In this document: positions 37,330 through 48,790 of the stretch, one piece after another
How positions within the stretch are numbered: position 1 is the first letter of the stretch
Layout: every line of letters begins with the position of its first letter
Translations under genes and position numbers: made by a program
The notes under the pieces: generated by a model
Databases searched by the model: none
Seen by the model: the letters and a program-made list of their open reading frames with translations, nothing else
What the model was told of the DNA's origin: nothing
From: Opisthorchis felineus
Taxonomy: Eukaryota; Platyhelminthes; Trematoda; Opisthorchiida; Opisthorchiidae
DNA: 64,000 bases
Direction: 5' to 3'
Assembly (NCBI GenBank): GCA_004794785.1
Contig: SJOL01008491.1
Location: forward strand, 268,334-332,333

Positions 37330-39880
37330 CTGCGGAATTCATCTTTTGAATGGCTGCCTATGGCTTGGCATGGTGTTTCCGTGAAGATGGTGGGAAATTT
37401 TCCGGAAAAGTTGGCTTCTTCGCATGTGTTCTTCTGCACCGGATTCGGAAATATCCTCAAAACTACATGAACAATAACTACGTCCTATTTGTCCTCGCAA
37501 GCTAAAAATTGAGTGGCCACTCGCGACCTGTATAAGAAAAATCTTTTTACCATTGCGGCAGGCGTCCCACCATGCAAAGCCAGGGATTTCGTCACGGCGA
37601 GTACGTTTGTTGGCTTTTTTATGGTAGTCACCACACGCTCCATCGGCCGCACGGCAGGGTTTTGTTTTCACTGTTATACTGACTCCTTGAGAGTGACATT
37701 GTAAAAATTAGTGGGTGTACAATCCGAAAGAGCGGACAATACAATGCGGTGGCCAGTGCTTTGAAGTTCTAGGCACAAAACCAGCGGATTGGGACGGTCT
37801 TTTGGATGCATGTAACACGCTAGGCCGAGAAATATTAGGGATATAGCGAACTATGGACAAGCCATCAGAATGGGTATGGCAGTCGTGGCACCGTTATCGC
37901 GACGTCGTACTTGGGTTCGTGGACAGCCCCGCAGATGAACATTTTGGACGATTCAGTTGGGGCTGCCATGGCAGTTAGGATTGGCCAGGGAATCGTGACA
38001 AGTCAAGAGTAGCATGAATCAAGGATATCCTTGGGTCCATAAATGGCGAGGCGTGGTTCACTGCTGTTATTCAAACGAAGCAGTAAGACAGTCGTTTCTA
38101 CATTGGGACTCAAAATAGGAAAAAGTTTCAAGAAGGTCTGCTGGAGGGAAGTATGCTATGAGTTACAATGCAGTCCGAACTATCGGGCAGCCAAGAGTGG
38201 TCACAATTTCTGACTATTGCAATGAGGTGACAATATCCGAATTCAAAAACGGTTATCGATATTCACGTGGGGATGTTAGGTATGCGGTCGATGCGGACGG
38301 GTATTGGCATAGGTGAATATGCGGGAAGTGCGTTAGCTAAATTGTGGGCAACCAATTTAGTTCAGGGTACGTCAGTTTCGCTTAGTTTTTAGTAACTGAT
38401 GTCAAGATTTGTTGCCTGTTTGTTTTCGCTAGCAAGTTCGTGTCAGATCTACCTATTTTCGAGTGTCCGCTTTGACGGGAAAAGTTCCTGCCAGGGATCG
38501 AACCCAGAGCTTTTCGGAGGGTAGCCCAGCGTGTTATTCGCTACACCAGCTCGACGCCTCAGGAGACTCTTTTTTGTATTACTTTTAAACCACACCTGCC
38601 AGATAGCCATTGTTGAGATTTGTTTTAAACGGACCGGAGCGCGCATTCTGATTTGGCACGTGACACGAGCGGCTGCATCGCGCCTTCAGCCAAAGACAGT
38701 TCCTTACCTTTCGAACGTACTGATTGTCTTCTGCGCCGTTATGTCTGTATACCGGCAAGTTGTACTGGTTGACTGCGCGTGTCTGTACGTTTATGCGTCA
38801 TTTGGTACTTACTTGCTGTTGCTTCCAGAAAACCCGGAAGCCTCACTGACTATCTTTTATCCTACGGACTGCACTGTTATTGAGTTTGCATCTTGCTCAA
38901 TTCGCGATTTTCATTACCCCGTTAGTTAATAGAACGGTTTCTTAACGGTCCTCCTAATGCTTACCGGACACAAATTGCATATAGCCCGATAGCCGCAATC
39001 GTCCTATGAGATTCTTAGGTGCCTGGATCTTGCACTGTACTATAAATGATGTTCTTGAGTCATAGGAGGATCGCCTGGGATGAATGCTGCAGCCAGGACA
39101 AGTTTGGGCCAGTGTCACGGGCGTCTGATAGAAGTTGCTTCCATTTAAGTTTTATCTTTCCTCCATTGCAGAGTGTGAGGCTCAGAATACGGTAGAGAAT
39201 ATCTTTGTGGGAGCACGCAGTTGGAGTAAGGGGTGTCAACCGTGCAGCCTTTTGCATCGTCAGGGACAACAGGTGGGGATTGGGCAGACATGGTGCGGAA
39301 AGACTTGGTGGAGACCGAAAAGGCCGATCAAGTAGGATATATGTGGATGGGCAGCCAAGGCACGCTGATTTGATGGATTATGGGAAGTCGGGTTCCATCG
39401 ACAACTTGGAGGACAAAAGCGTAGGCGCTGGCATTGTGGGTTGAAGGATATTTGTTCCTGGGCAATGAGATATAGCGAACCCTTCAGGCCCAGTTAGATC
39501 ATCATCACTAAAAGAGACAGTTGGATCGCATCAGGTGTGGCTATCTTAGTGGCTCACCTATTCGGATTTTGTAGACATGATTGTGGAAGTGAAGGTGGAT
39601 TGCAATACTTCGGCATGAACGATGACCTGGATGCGACTCAAACCTATATGGTAGATATGGAGAACAGCAACCGAGTAGCCTAAAATAGTGAGTCAATTTC
39701 AACATGTTGTGTGTCTGAGATGCGGAAGATTTTTCATATATAACCGGATGCTGAAGATCAAAAATAGTAGGTTTAGAAACGCAAGCGCGGGAGCTGAGAA
39801 TGGCTCTCTCAGTAAAGAGCCCCTGGTTGGTGAGGCTGCTAATGTGGTTGAATTTGGGATGGTTCAATTAATGATGGGGA
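37330..39880. repeat. Unknown long dispersed repeat, copy B
   Basis: This is the partner of 29.9-32.1 kb, in the same orientation. Landmarks include CTACATGAACAATAACTACG, CATCAGAATGGGTATGGCAG, GGTATGCGGTCGATGCGGAC and ATTGTGGAAGTGAAGGTGGA. A tRNA-like segment at 38484-38560 lies inside it and is absent from copy A, so it may have inserted later. Confidence 0.6.
38484..38560 (-). repeat. tRNA-like sequence (not a functional tRNA)
   Basis: On the minus strand it has a box A-like GAGCTGGTGTAGCGAATAAC and a perfect-looking box B region (GGGTTCGATCCC). The two ends do not pair as an acceptor stem and the anticodon arm is poor. It is best read as the head of a SINE or a tRNA pseudogene. It differs from the SINE at 45.1 kb. 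Confidence 0.6.
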
Positions 39881-42800
39881 CGACAGAGCTATCGATTCTG
39901 TTAAGCTACATGGTATCAGTGTTGGAAAGCAGGAGTAGTGTGAAGTAAGGATATAGTGCTCCAACTTAACAGATTTGATAACAAGTACCGACAAACTCGC
40001 TAGTTCTTCGGAACATCTACATCCATGGGTGCACATTTGAAGACGCAGGAGGTTCCTCAATTCCTATGGCTCAAGTCTGTACCGGCACTGGCTTCTACAC
40101 CCCAAGGAGACACCATCCGAATTGCCCTCATCGCTTTTTCAGGTCAAGATTAATGAAGGAAAGACTGGATCACCTAACTGCCGCAGCCATAAGAGTACTT
40201 ATGAATCAAGGATTGCGCACCAGCATCCGATCTTGCGGCAGTACGTGGTCTGCAAATCCTGGCAATGCTAGGACTGAGTGACCACGTACCAATGCGTGCC
40301 CTAAATTCACATTCCTCTATTTGATTTTTCGCCCCGTCATATATGAATATGATACTACTGTAATGCGTTCTTTCCTCCGGCAAAAATCAACTGTTTGCAT
40401 CAATTTACTACGCCTCGTTCAAAAATGGCTATTGTATTCGCAGACCATTACACACCTTTCCTTTCGACAAAAACCAACGGGGCGAAAGGTCTACTGAAGC
40501 TTGTTCTTAAGGAACTGTTTGCCGGAAAACGAAAAGCGCAGGATGCCTTCCGCCACTCTCAAAGTAGAAATGCCCCTTATATGTGTTCTAAACCTTCCAA
40601 TAAACCCACCGTCATGGTTTATCTGGACAAAAGAGGATTTTAAAGTAGAATGGCTCACAAGTTTACAACGACCCTGAAGGCCACCTCGGATAACGGACGG
40701 AGCATTGCAAAAGCCGCTGGCTTGCCCTAAATTATTAAGCAATTATGAAAGCGACCTAATGAATCTACCTTATCCCTCCTAATGGTCTATGTAGACAAGG
40801 TCAGATCTTGACGCCGTTGGCAATTCCGGGTAGTCGAGCAGAATATCTTCAAACGGTAAATACATAACCCACTCGTATACGCCATTAGCACCAACTCTGT
40901 CAAACTCTAGGGCTTTCGGCTGCCGAAAGCCAAAAAAGACATACACCAGCACCGATATCACCTCTGAATGCAAAGCCAAATTGGCGGCAAGGAGCTTGTG
41001 GTGGACTTAATTTAGCACGAGTTATACAAGCCTCCTCGGGGCCGAAAGCTTCCCCGGCACGCGCACCAGTCGACTTGAGTGAATCTCGGGTTCCATAATA
41101 AAACCGGCAACCCGTTATTTATAAAGGATGTGGCTTCATAAAAATCGGTACAACATGAGGTTGTCAGAAGTGTGACAGGTTGCACAAATATACCATTCAG
41201 GTGCTTCCTAATGCCCCTCGACCTGTTAAAATTAGAACACCGGGGAATGGGAAGTCTTGTACACACTCAAAGGATCATAATGTTTCTACACCACCCGCGT
41301 CCACGGTTTGCGCAAATACACATCCAAGCGGACACCCCATTACGCTGAAGAAAACTCTCCAAGTTTTGCGAAAACACTTCCCATTCTGAATGGTCTTTTG
41401 TAGGGAATTCCTCACCATCCGAGGTACTCCTGGCAGAAGATACTAACATCAACACACCCGCTGGACACACGCTTGTCGCATCTTCCTTCTCCAGAAAGCG
41501 CACGATACAAGGAAACATACTCCAGCAGAACAGTTGGAGCTGCTAGAATAAAGCCCATTAGTGCACAAAATTCCTCGGTTTTAGCCATTATCACCACTGG
41601 CATGCACTTCTATTCCTGTTATTCGTTTCCAACCCACCCTCACAAAACTGCAAAACAAAAACAAGCCGAAAGGAAAGAATTGGAGCAAAGGTCCAAAAAG
41701 AATAAACAAGTGAAAATCGGAAGAAATATGAAAAAAACAAGAGAAAAACTGAAACGTGCTGTACCGACCACGCATATAAAACTAGACGTAAAATCAGGCA
41801 AAAGTTAATAACCTCCAGTGATACACCACCCTCCGAACTTTTGTTTTCTTCGGTAAGGGCTGACAGCATTCAGGGGCCGAATGTGGTCGTCAAGAGGAGC
41901 TCGACCGTACTGGGTTTGATAAACCCACTATCCCGTGAACTTATCCAACACCCCTGAACTTCATACGTACCCTGCAATGGGCAAGTGATTTTCTTTGTGA
42001 AACTTAAATGTGAACTGAATATCTTATACCACAGGTTTAATTCACATTAAAAGTGGTTCACCCTCTGCAGCACATTCATTGTTTTAAAGAGTGGCAGTTT
42101 CACACGTTCCGCGGGCGCTTCGATCCTCCAGACGTGACCATGAGGTTGGTGGTCGTTTATCGTTGTTGTTGGTCTCAGCCCACCCCTTTTACTTTTTGTT
42201 CCTTTTTTAAACTATCCTACCAGACATCCGCGTTTGTTAAAGCCGTATTTTTCCGTTATATCACGAATGTGTTTAGGATCCTGACCACAGGCGGTGAAAC
42301 CATGGCACGGTGGTCATCGTGTGGATCGACAGGATTGGCTCGAAAAATCACGGAATTGTGACGTCGAAGGGAGGTTGGTTGCTCAGGTATTGTCATCGGC
42401 GTTCCGTCTCAGATCCGGGCGGGGTCAGTGAGTCGTAGCGGTGCGTCGTTTTTAGTCAGCGGCTGCTGCCATTTGGTGAAACGAGCTGTTCACATTCAAG
42501 TAGGCTGTGTTGGAAACCGCCTACTTGACAGTGAAGGTGTATTTTGAGTAGTTTTTCGGGAATTAGTTATTCTGTGAGATGGGAGGATGTTCAATAGTAC
42601 CTTGATCGAGAACCAGTGGTGGTTGTCGTGTTTACTACTTGCCATACTCCAAAAGCTCCGCGGCTTGCGTCCAAGGACGACCGATTGACCGGAAAGCGAA
42701 GGAGGCTACAACAGCTTAACCACTGCTTTCTACGACGACTGGTATGGGAAATACACTCCCCGGGAACCTCGTTAAAAAAGGGTACAGCAGTATTGGCTTG

Positions 42801-44820
42801 TGTAGCCACCGTATGCTATCAGAAAGGGGTGACCAAGACCTCGGGTGGATATTTGAAGTGTAGCTTGTTAAACTTCACTGTAGCATGTCGGGATTTCGCC
42901 TTGTATAAATTCCAGTCCGTCCATTATTCTACTGAAAGTCTGAACATGGTTTCATCTAACTGTCTATGGGGAGTAGATTATAACGTGACTTCACTGCACG
43001 AATCTGTTGACAAATTGAATACACTATTTCGGGCGGTAAGCAAAATCAAAATATAGGAGTAGTTTGAATATCCAATAGATGCGTATCAAACCTCCCTGAA
43101 TCGTTTTTCGTGCTCCCGAAACTTGCGGCATTTTGTGTTGTAGCCCATCCTACGCCGTTTGCCTTTTCCGCAACGCGCGCAGTGCATTCTCAACGCGTAA
43201 CCTCGATTGACTTGAACGGTTCCGTTAGCCAACGAATTCTCAGTCGTTTGGGTCTCTGGTTTGCCAACAGAGAACGCCTTATCAGTCAGTTCTTACAGTA
43301 ACCAAGGTCATCGTTTTATGCTATCCTTATGGAGGAGTTGTGAGCGATGCTCCTAATGGCCTTCTATGGTATCCGCCTGGCCGTGGCACCGTGAACTTTT
43401 TGGAGAACAACCGGGTTTTAGAGTGTGAGGACATGCTACCAGACCTGATTAATCGACAAGTGAAGTCCGTCGTCGTAGGGTACGAAACATAATTTAGGAA
43501 TTGCATTTTCTGCTACTCTGCGCGACTTTCTCCTAAGGAAGGATGAGTTGATTCTAAGAATATCCGGAATCGCGGCTGCCCATGAAAAGCAATCGGTGGC
43601 GATATCGAAACACAACGTCAACTAGTTTCTGTTCTACTGCTTGACTCTGTAGTCCGCCTGCGAAGATTTGTGGGCAGCGTAGTGGACTGCCGCGAAGCCT
43701 GGTTAGTGTGTTGGGCGGAATTTCAACGCGCATATCAAATGTTGCAGAACTAGAGAAGTTCTGCACTTTTCGTTCGGTCTAATCAAATATTTAATGATCG
43801 AATTAGATGCTTCTCCGACTTAAATCCACTTTTGTTTGATCCGCATAATAGTCTGACAAGTCATTCGCTAGAGTAGGTTCCATGACGTAACACTATTGTG
43901 AGTCAAATGACAACACAAGGTGCCTACTCAAATCATCGTCTAATACTTTTCTGGTTTAGTCTTTTCCTGGTATGAACCAGCCCTTTAAAGTTCACTACTA
44001 GAGTTTCCAACAGAAAGGCACTAACATAGGCTTTACAATCTGTTAAGCTAGCCGATCGATGTTTCCTTTCTTGAAAAGCAGCATCCAAGTCCACTTTTTG
44101 TGGCTGGTGCAGGTCAGAACGCTGCTGTCGGTCTGTTCCAGAGTACGACGTGTAAGACCGCACTAGTCAGATATAGTACCCCCCACCCAGTGTGTTCAAA
44201 TTTGCAAACTGTTGCTCTAGAAGTCGTCTTCGACAGTGTTATAGCATAAACACCATGAGAGTTCCGGGCCAAATTCAGCTCGAATAGTATTGAAAAGATT
44301 GAGCGCCACGTGTTGCATAATGTGGAATTTTTTCGAAGTCCAAACACGGCAGTGGAATAAAGTTTTGTAATCCGATCTTTCGGTTGCCGTGGGCAACCTT
44401 TTTCAAGGATTTCTACAATCAATTGAATACGAGTCAGATGTCTTCAGATTGGTGTGTTCCTGTGATCAGCCGGCAGTCAGGTTCGGCCAGTGTGTGTGGG
44501 GGTGTGTTAGCTCTGTGTGCGTGTACGCGTGATTGTGTGTACTTTGATAAGGATGTGCCTCCGTTTGTTGTGCTGACTGTGACGCGTCATTGTTGAGATC
44601 CCTGTTTGACATCTGGCTACTATGCCAACTAAGGTGTGCAGTAACTCCAAGTCAGATAGACGGGATGCTGGTAGTATCACTACGGTTGATACAGTTCGAT
44701 TGTGTGTTGATCTCCAGGGCCTCGGCGCACGTCCGTTCCACGTGTGGCTTGAATCCTGACTGCACTATACACTACCATCGAAGTTGATTTGATGGCGTGC
44801 ATGGAGTGCAATGGCTGAAT
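39881..44820. other. No recognisable feature
   Basis: About 4.9 kb without a gene I can support. The 146-codon frame at 42616-43056 (plus) and the lysine-rich frame at 41473-41808 match no family I know. The latter follows from an A-rich stretch. Confidence 0.4.
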
Positions 44821-44832
44821 CGCGTTCAAGTT

Positions 44833-45042
44833 TCAAAAAAAAACTACTGGGTCTTTTGGAAGAAAACACGCATGTCGTTTGCTCCGTGATTCGTACATGG
44901 AGATGTCTGGCCTGTATTTGGCCGGACATTCTGCACAGGGAATTTGGTACACGCAGTTTGTGCTCTGTTTCAGATCGATATGTTCCTTAGCCCTTACAAG
45001 GTGTTGTTGATTCCCCAAAAAGTGATGCTTTGCTGCAGCACC
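44833..45042 (-). mobile_element. Penelope-like element GIY-YIG endonuclease fragment
   Basis: The minus-strand frame AAAKHHFLGNQQHLVRAKEH continues into KQSTNCVYQIPCAECPAKY. VYxIPCxxCPxxY, preceded by a basic stretch ending in an NxVY-type turn, is the start of the GIY-YIG endonuclease of Penelope-like retroelements. The following YxGxT and catalytic Arg segment is decayed (RPDISMYESRSKRH). Only this fragment is seen, with no reverse transcriptase nearby. Penelope-like elements are known in flatworms. Confidence 0.55.
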
Positions 45043-45058
45043 ACCACAGTTTACATAG

Positions 45059-45073
45059 TTACTATGGCTAGTG
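45059..45073 (+). repeat. Left target-site duplication of the SINE
   Basis: The 15 bases TTACTATGGCTAGTG recur exactly at 45256-45270, directly after the SINE. Confidence 0.9.
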
Positions 45074-45255
45074 GGGCGAGATGGCTCAAGTGGTTAGTGC
45101 GCGAATCTACTGACCGGAAGGTCCGTGGCTCGAACCCGACCTCTGCCTCTCGACTTCCCCTGTCTAGGCTTGGGTCTATCCCAGCCCTCGTGTTTCCTGG
45201 CGGTATGGCAGCTAGGCACCGAAAGGGGGCTACAGCTGAACGATTTATATATTTT
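45074..45255 (+). mobile_element. tRNA-derived SINE, copy 2, best preserved
   Basis: This is a 182-base element. It has a tRNA-like head with box A (TGGCTCAAGTGGTTAGTG) and box B (GGCTCGAACCC), a body with CTAGGCTTGGG, CAGCCCTCGTG and GGTATGGCAGCTAGG, then AAAGGGGGCTACAGCTGAAC and a TA/T-rich end. It is flanked by identical 15-base direct repeats, the footprint of a target-primed insertion. It would be copied from RNA polymerase III transcripts and rely on a partner LINE for reverse transcription. The identical flanks and good boxes suggest a relatively young insertion. It sits just upstream (in plus coordinates, after) of the Penelope-like fragment. Confidence 0.9.
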
Positions 45256-45270
45256 TTACTATGGCTAGTG
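45256..45270 (+). repeat. Right target-site duplication of the SINE
   Basis: Exact copy of the 15 bases at 45059-45073. Confidence 0.9.
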
Positions 45271-45814
45271 CTCTCAGTAACCATCTATCTTCCGAAAAAT
45301 GGACATCTGCAAGGATGGTCGATAATGTGTTCTACTACAATATGATCCCAAACGTGACTGGAAAGCACACATTAGTCTGTGCTGAAATGACCGGTGATGT
45401 GCATACTAAACATGCGTCGATGTATTTCAGGGCCTTCGACTCAAAGATAGAACTTGTGTGACGTGAGTCACAGAAGGCCTTCAGTGAAGTAGCCAAATAA
45501 ATTAACTAACTGGATGTATGTTCGTACTCGTTGAGTAAATGTGTAGCACGCTTCGGTTTGCCTATAAGTGAGAAACTTTGTGAGGGGGGGGGGAGAGCTG
45601 ATTGCCGTTCGAGCAACCCATGGTAGTCTTGTACTGGGAGCCAGGTGGTTTTCGCCAGTACAAAACTTGTCCACGGACACCTACCTTCACGAATGAGCCG
45701 TCCATGCGCATCGGATGGGAAAGTTTCACTGGCGGTAACGCGACTTCGGAAACAACCCCCTACACCAATAAGCACATAAGCGTTTGCTAGTCTGTATTGT
45801 CCGTGACAATAACT

Positions 45815-45930
45815 GGATGTCTTCATCGACAGCAATACACCAGTAGTAAACACTGGTATTTAACTGACATACAACAGCGAGAAAAATGCCCAGCAGTGGA
45901 AATGAGAAAAGTGAGGACTTATAACAAATA
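45815..45930. repeat. ATC-flanked dispersed repeat, copy 2
   Basis: It reads TTCATCGACAGCAATACACC, then AGTAGTAAACACTGGTATTT, AACTGACATACAACA and AGTGAGGACTTA. The order is the same as in the copies at 46.0 and 53.5 kb. Confidence 0.6.
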
Positions 45931-46002
45931 GCCTTACGTTATTATGAAAAACGTTCAAGGACCTACACGTTAGATGTCAGCTTACACCGAAGCAGCGAGT
46001 AC

Positions 46003-46110
46003 GCAGTATCACCATCATTGACAGCGTTACACCAGTATAACTGGCGTTTAACTACCGTACCATCAAAGCGAAAGAAAGTCTTCATAAGAAGTTGGAAGAG
46101 GAAACGGCAT
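46003..46110. repeat. ATC-flanked dispersed repeat, copy 3
   Basis: It reads ATCACCATCATTGACAGCGT, then TACACCAGTATAACTGGCGT, TTAACTACCGTACCATCA and AGAAAGTC. It lies about 190 bases from copy 2 in the same orientation. Confidence 0.6.
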
Positions 46111-47564
46111 GGACTCGGTACGAAGAAGTCCTGTGTTCTTAGGGAGAACTATCAGCAGCAAGGTGCCTACCGCTGTGGACAGCAATAAAGTATATACATC
46201 TGACCATCCTGTTAAAGTAAGGCGTCAACATCCGCAAACATAACCCAGGGCAGGTAAACACTAGCTGGGCGATCCGTTTATGAAAATGAAAGCATGCGCA
46301 CTGTGTCCCACCTTGTTTTTACTCGTGCAAGGAGAATCATGTGGAAGGGGAGGGTCCTCTCGACTGCCTGGTTCGGTCGAAGAAGACCATGGATGTGGCT
46401 TTAACGTTTCAGCGGAAGTGACATGGACGAACTCAGGAGCCCTCATGCTGTCTATTTTTGTTATCTCAGATATTTCGCAGCAGTTTTGCGTGATTTCTGT
46501 GCTGTCTGGCGAAATAATAATGATAAGTCCGACGTTCCGTGTATGCCTGGGGTTAACTGCGGACCTTCAAACACCGGATGTCCCTTAGATAGGGTCTGTT
46601 CACACTTCTCTCGTTGCATGGTTTGGTTTGGTTCCACAGCTGTTCTCGACTGCTTCGATGTGTTCGGCTATTCCGCGTGCTGGACAACGTGAATATGTGT
46701 CACAGTATCCGCATTGGGAGTTGAACTTATTGGGTGAATACAAAGAATGGCGATGGACTGTGGACGCGATCATTATCAAATGGCCCTTACAAGTAAACCT
46801 GGAGCTCTTATCAATCTTACGTTGTCCTGTCGCGCTACAATGACTAGGTTGGGTAAATCTCCCTATTCACTATTCTAGGATCTAGAACGATCAGTATGAA
46901 AGACCTCTCACTTGCAAACAAATGAAATCACGCTGTCCGACAAGAATTTGTTCAGTTAATTTGGGAATATAATCCACATTTTAGCGTAACGAGAAACAAC
47001 AACCTATACATACCAGGGTCGTCATAGTATTCTGTTTTGTGTATCTCATCTCCGAAGAACAGTATCACATATGTGAACTTTACACGCAGTTTATGAAGAA
47101 ACTCAGTTTAGTTGTGGGTACCGAGTATTTTGGTTTGAGCGCCCGACAGTGCAGCTTCGGTGGAAGCTCCTGGCCTGTGACGCGACTGTCGGAGTCTACT
47201 CATGTTTTAACTGCTTCTGTGTGCTCATTGGGTGATTTAGGAGCTTGATGGAATTTATTCTATCACGTTTGATAGTCTAGTACTTGAGTGGGAAAACCTC
47301 AGGGAAAAAGACAGCACCAGATGAAGATCGGCTATATTGCAGACGAACCAATGGAAGAAAAGAGCGCTGCGGCTCAGCTGGCTACAACAGAGGGAAAATG
47401 AAATCTCAGTGAAATATTACAAAAGGTAGAATTGTTCGTTAGGACCTGACCGTCCTAACACTGTGCACTCCGCTTCAAGGACGAAGCTGTCCTTTCCGTG
47501 ACAGCCGGGCAATAAAGAAATTGCGGATGACCTATCCGGATCAATTTGCCCACGCTTAGAACTC
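46111..47564. other. No recognisable feature
   Basis: Overlapping open frames near 46280-46692 have no motif that I recognise. Confidence 0.4.
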
Positions 47565-47715
47565 GAGATAGCTGTGGTTAAGGCGCCAACTTACTTACCG
47601 GAAGGTCCGTGGTTCGAACCCAACCTCAACATCTTGACCACTCCTGTCTAGGCCTGGGCAACCTGGCAGTATCTCAGCCCTCGATCCTCCTTCACGGCGT
47701 CACATCCGAACGGCT
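47565..47715 (+). mobile_element. tRNA-derived SINE, copy 3, 3' truncated
   Basis: The head has CGAGATAGCTGTGGTTAAGG and box B GGTTCGAACCC. The body has CTGTCTAGGCCTGGGCAACC and ATCTCAGCCCTCG. The match fades after the body, so the tail is lost or rearranged. Confidence 0.75.
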
Positions 47716-48389
47716 TGTTTTCTAATCTTTCGTCCACCCTGTTTTGCCTAACAGGCTGCATTTATCAAATTGGATCATTTGTCATACATTGTCAGCTTTC
47801 GGCTTCCCTCATTCATTTGACTATAAACAACTCTCCTGCTTTTTTATTTAGAGTTAGTGGTATGCTGGACAAGCAGACAAAGTTCGATGATTTGGCATCC
47901 CTTTCTGAGCCTGGAAATTACTTGCAACTGCTGTTATTAACTGTCCATACGTTCGAAGGTTCCTCTTGAAGTTTAACGGGTCGGTCTCCGTGTCACTTGG
48001 TTTTCTTAGGGTGCTTTTATTGCTTTAGTGCCAACTTTAAAAAAGTAGGAGCAATACCCTGCCATTCCCAGAGTGCGACCGCCTTCACTTGACAGGTCCG
48101 AATCTCGAAAATCCCCGTGGGGACGTCATAGAGCAGCGGCTGCGAAAAACCACTGTGCCATGGAAGCTTTCTGTAGAGAACCACCAACATTCCTGTCTGA
48201 CAGTATATGCATTGAGTGATGAGTTCACCTACCGCAACTGTCCATCTTCAGTATTTCTCTGCTGCAGTGGCTGTCCATTTGTTATTCATGCCCCTGATTA
48301 TTTTCGTCTCCGAACGCTTGCGCAAGGGCGGCTGGTGCCCACGTCCGTTCATAAAAATCAACAATCGGCCGGCCATTTTGACGAGTATT

Positions 48390-48790
48390 CCACTGGTGTT
48401 ACCTCTGTCTGATGAATCCTCGTCCAATTTCCCTGGATATTTCGGAAATATATTTATCGCTAGGCTATCGTCCTTGCTGTCTCTGCATGGGGACCCTAAG
48501 ACGTAACACACCAATGGTTAAAGACATCAGCGTACACGCTCCCCCCCCGCGCGCTCGCTGTCGCGTAAGCTTCCTTTCGTGCACTCCCCAGTGGAAAGCC
48601 GATCCACTCCTGGATTCACGCATCAAATGTGTTAACTAGTTCCTTCAGTGCGTAGTTATTTATCCGCGTCTTCCCAGATGGTCGGTGAACGGAACCGTGG
48701 TGGTCATAACTCCTGTACAACAGGTTCGCGGTTTGCAGCTGAAGGTGATGGCTGTCGTTTTCCCCTTACTCCTAGTGAACCTGAGTACTC
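48390..48790 (+). mobile_element. LINE 3' end, copy related to 52.1 kb
   Basis: It shares, in order with 52.08-52.38 kb, TTTCCCTGGATA, ACACCAATGGTTAAAGACAT, CAGTGCGTAGTTA, GGTCGGTGAACGGAACCGTG and GTACAACAGGTTCGCGGTTT. No open frame remains. The protein-level evidence comes from the other copy. Confidence 0.55.

Noticed and set aside
38484..38560. Functional tRNA gene
   Set aside because: The boxes are good, but the acceptor stem does not pair and the anticodon arm is weak.
41473..41808. Lysine-rich 111-codon frame as a nuclear protein
   Set aside because: The basic run comes from an A-rich stretch and nothing else supports coding.
45074..45150. Functional tRNA gene at the SINE head
   Set aside because: The cloverleaf is incomplete, and it is fused to a family-specific body with target-site duplications, so it is a SINE head.
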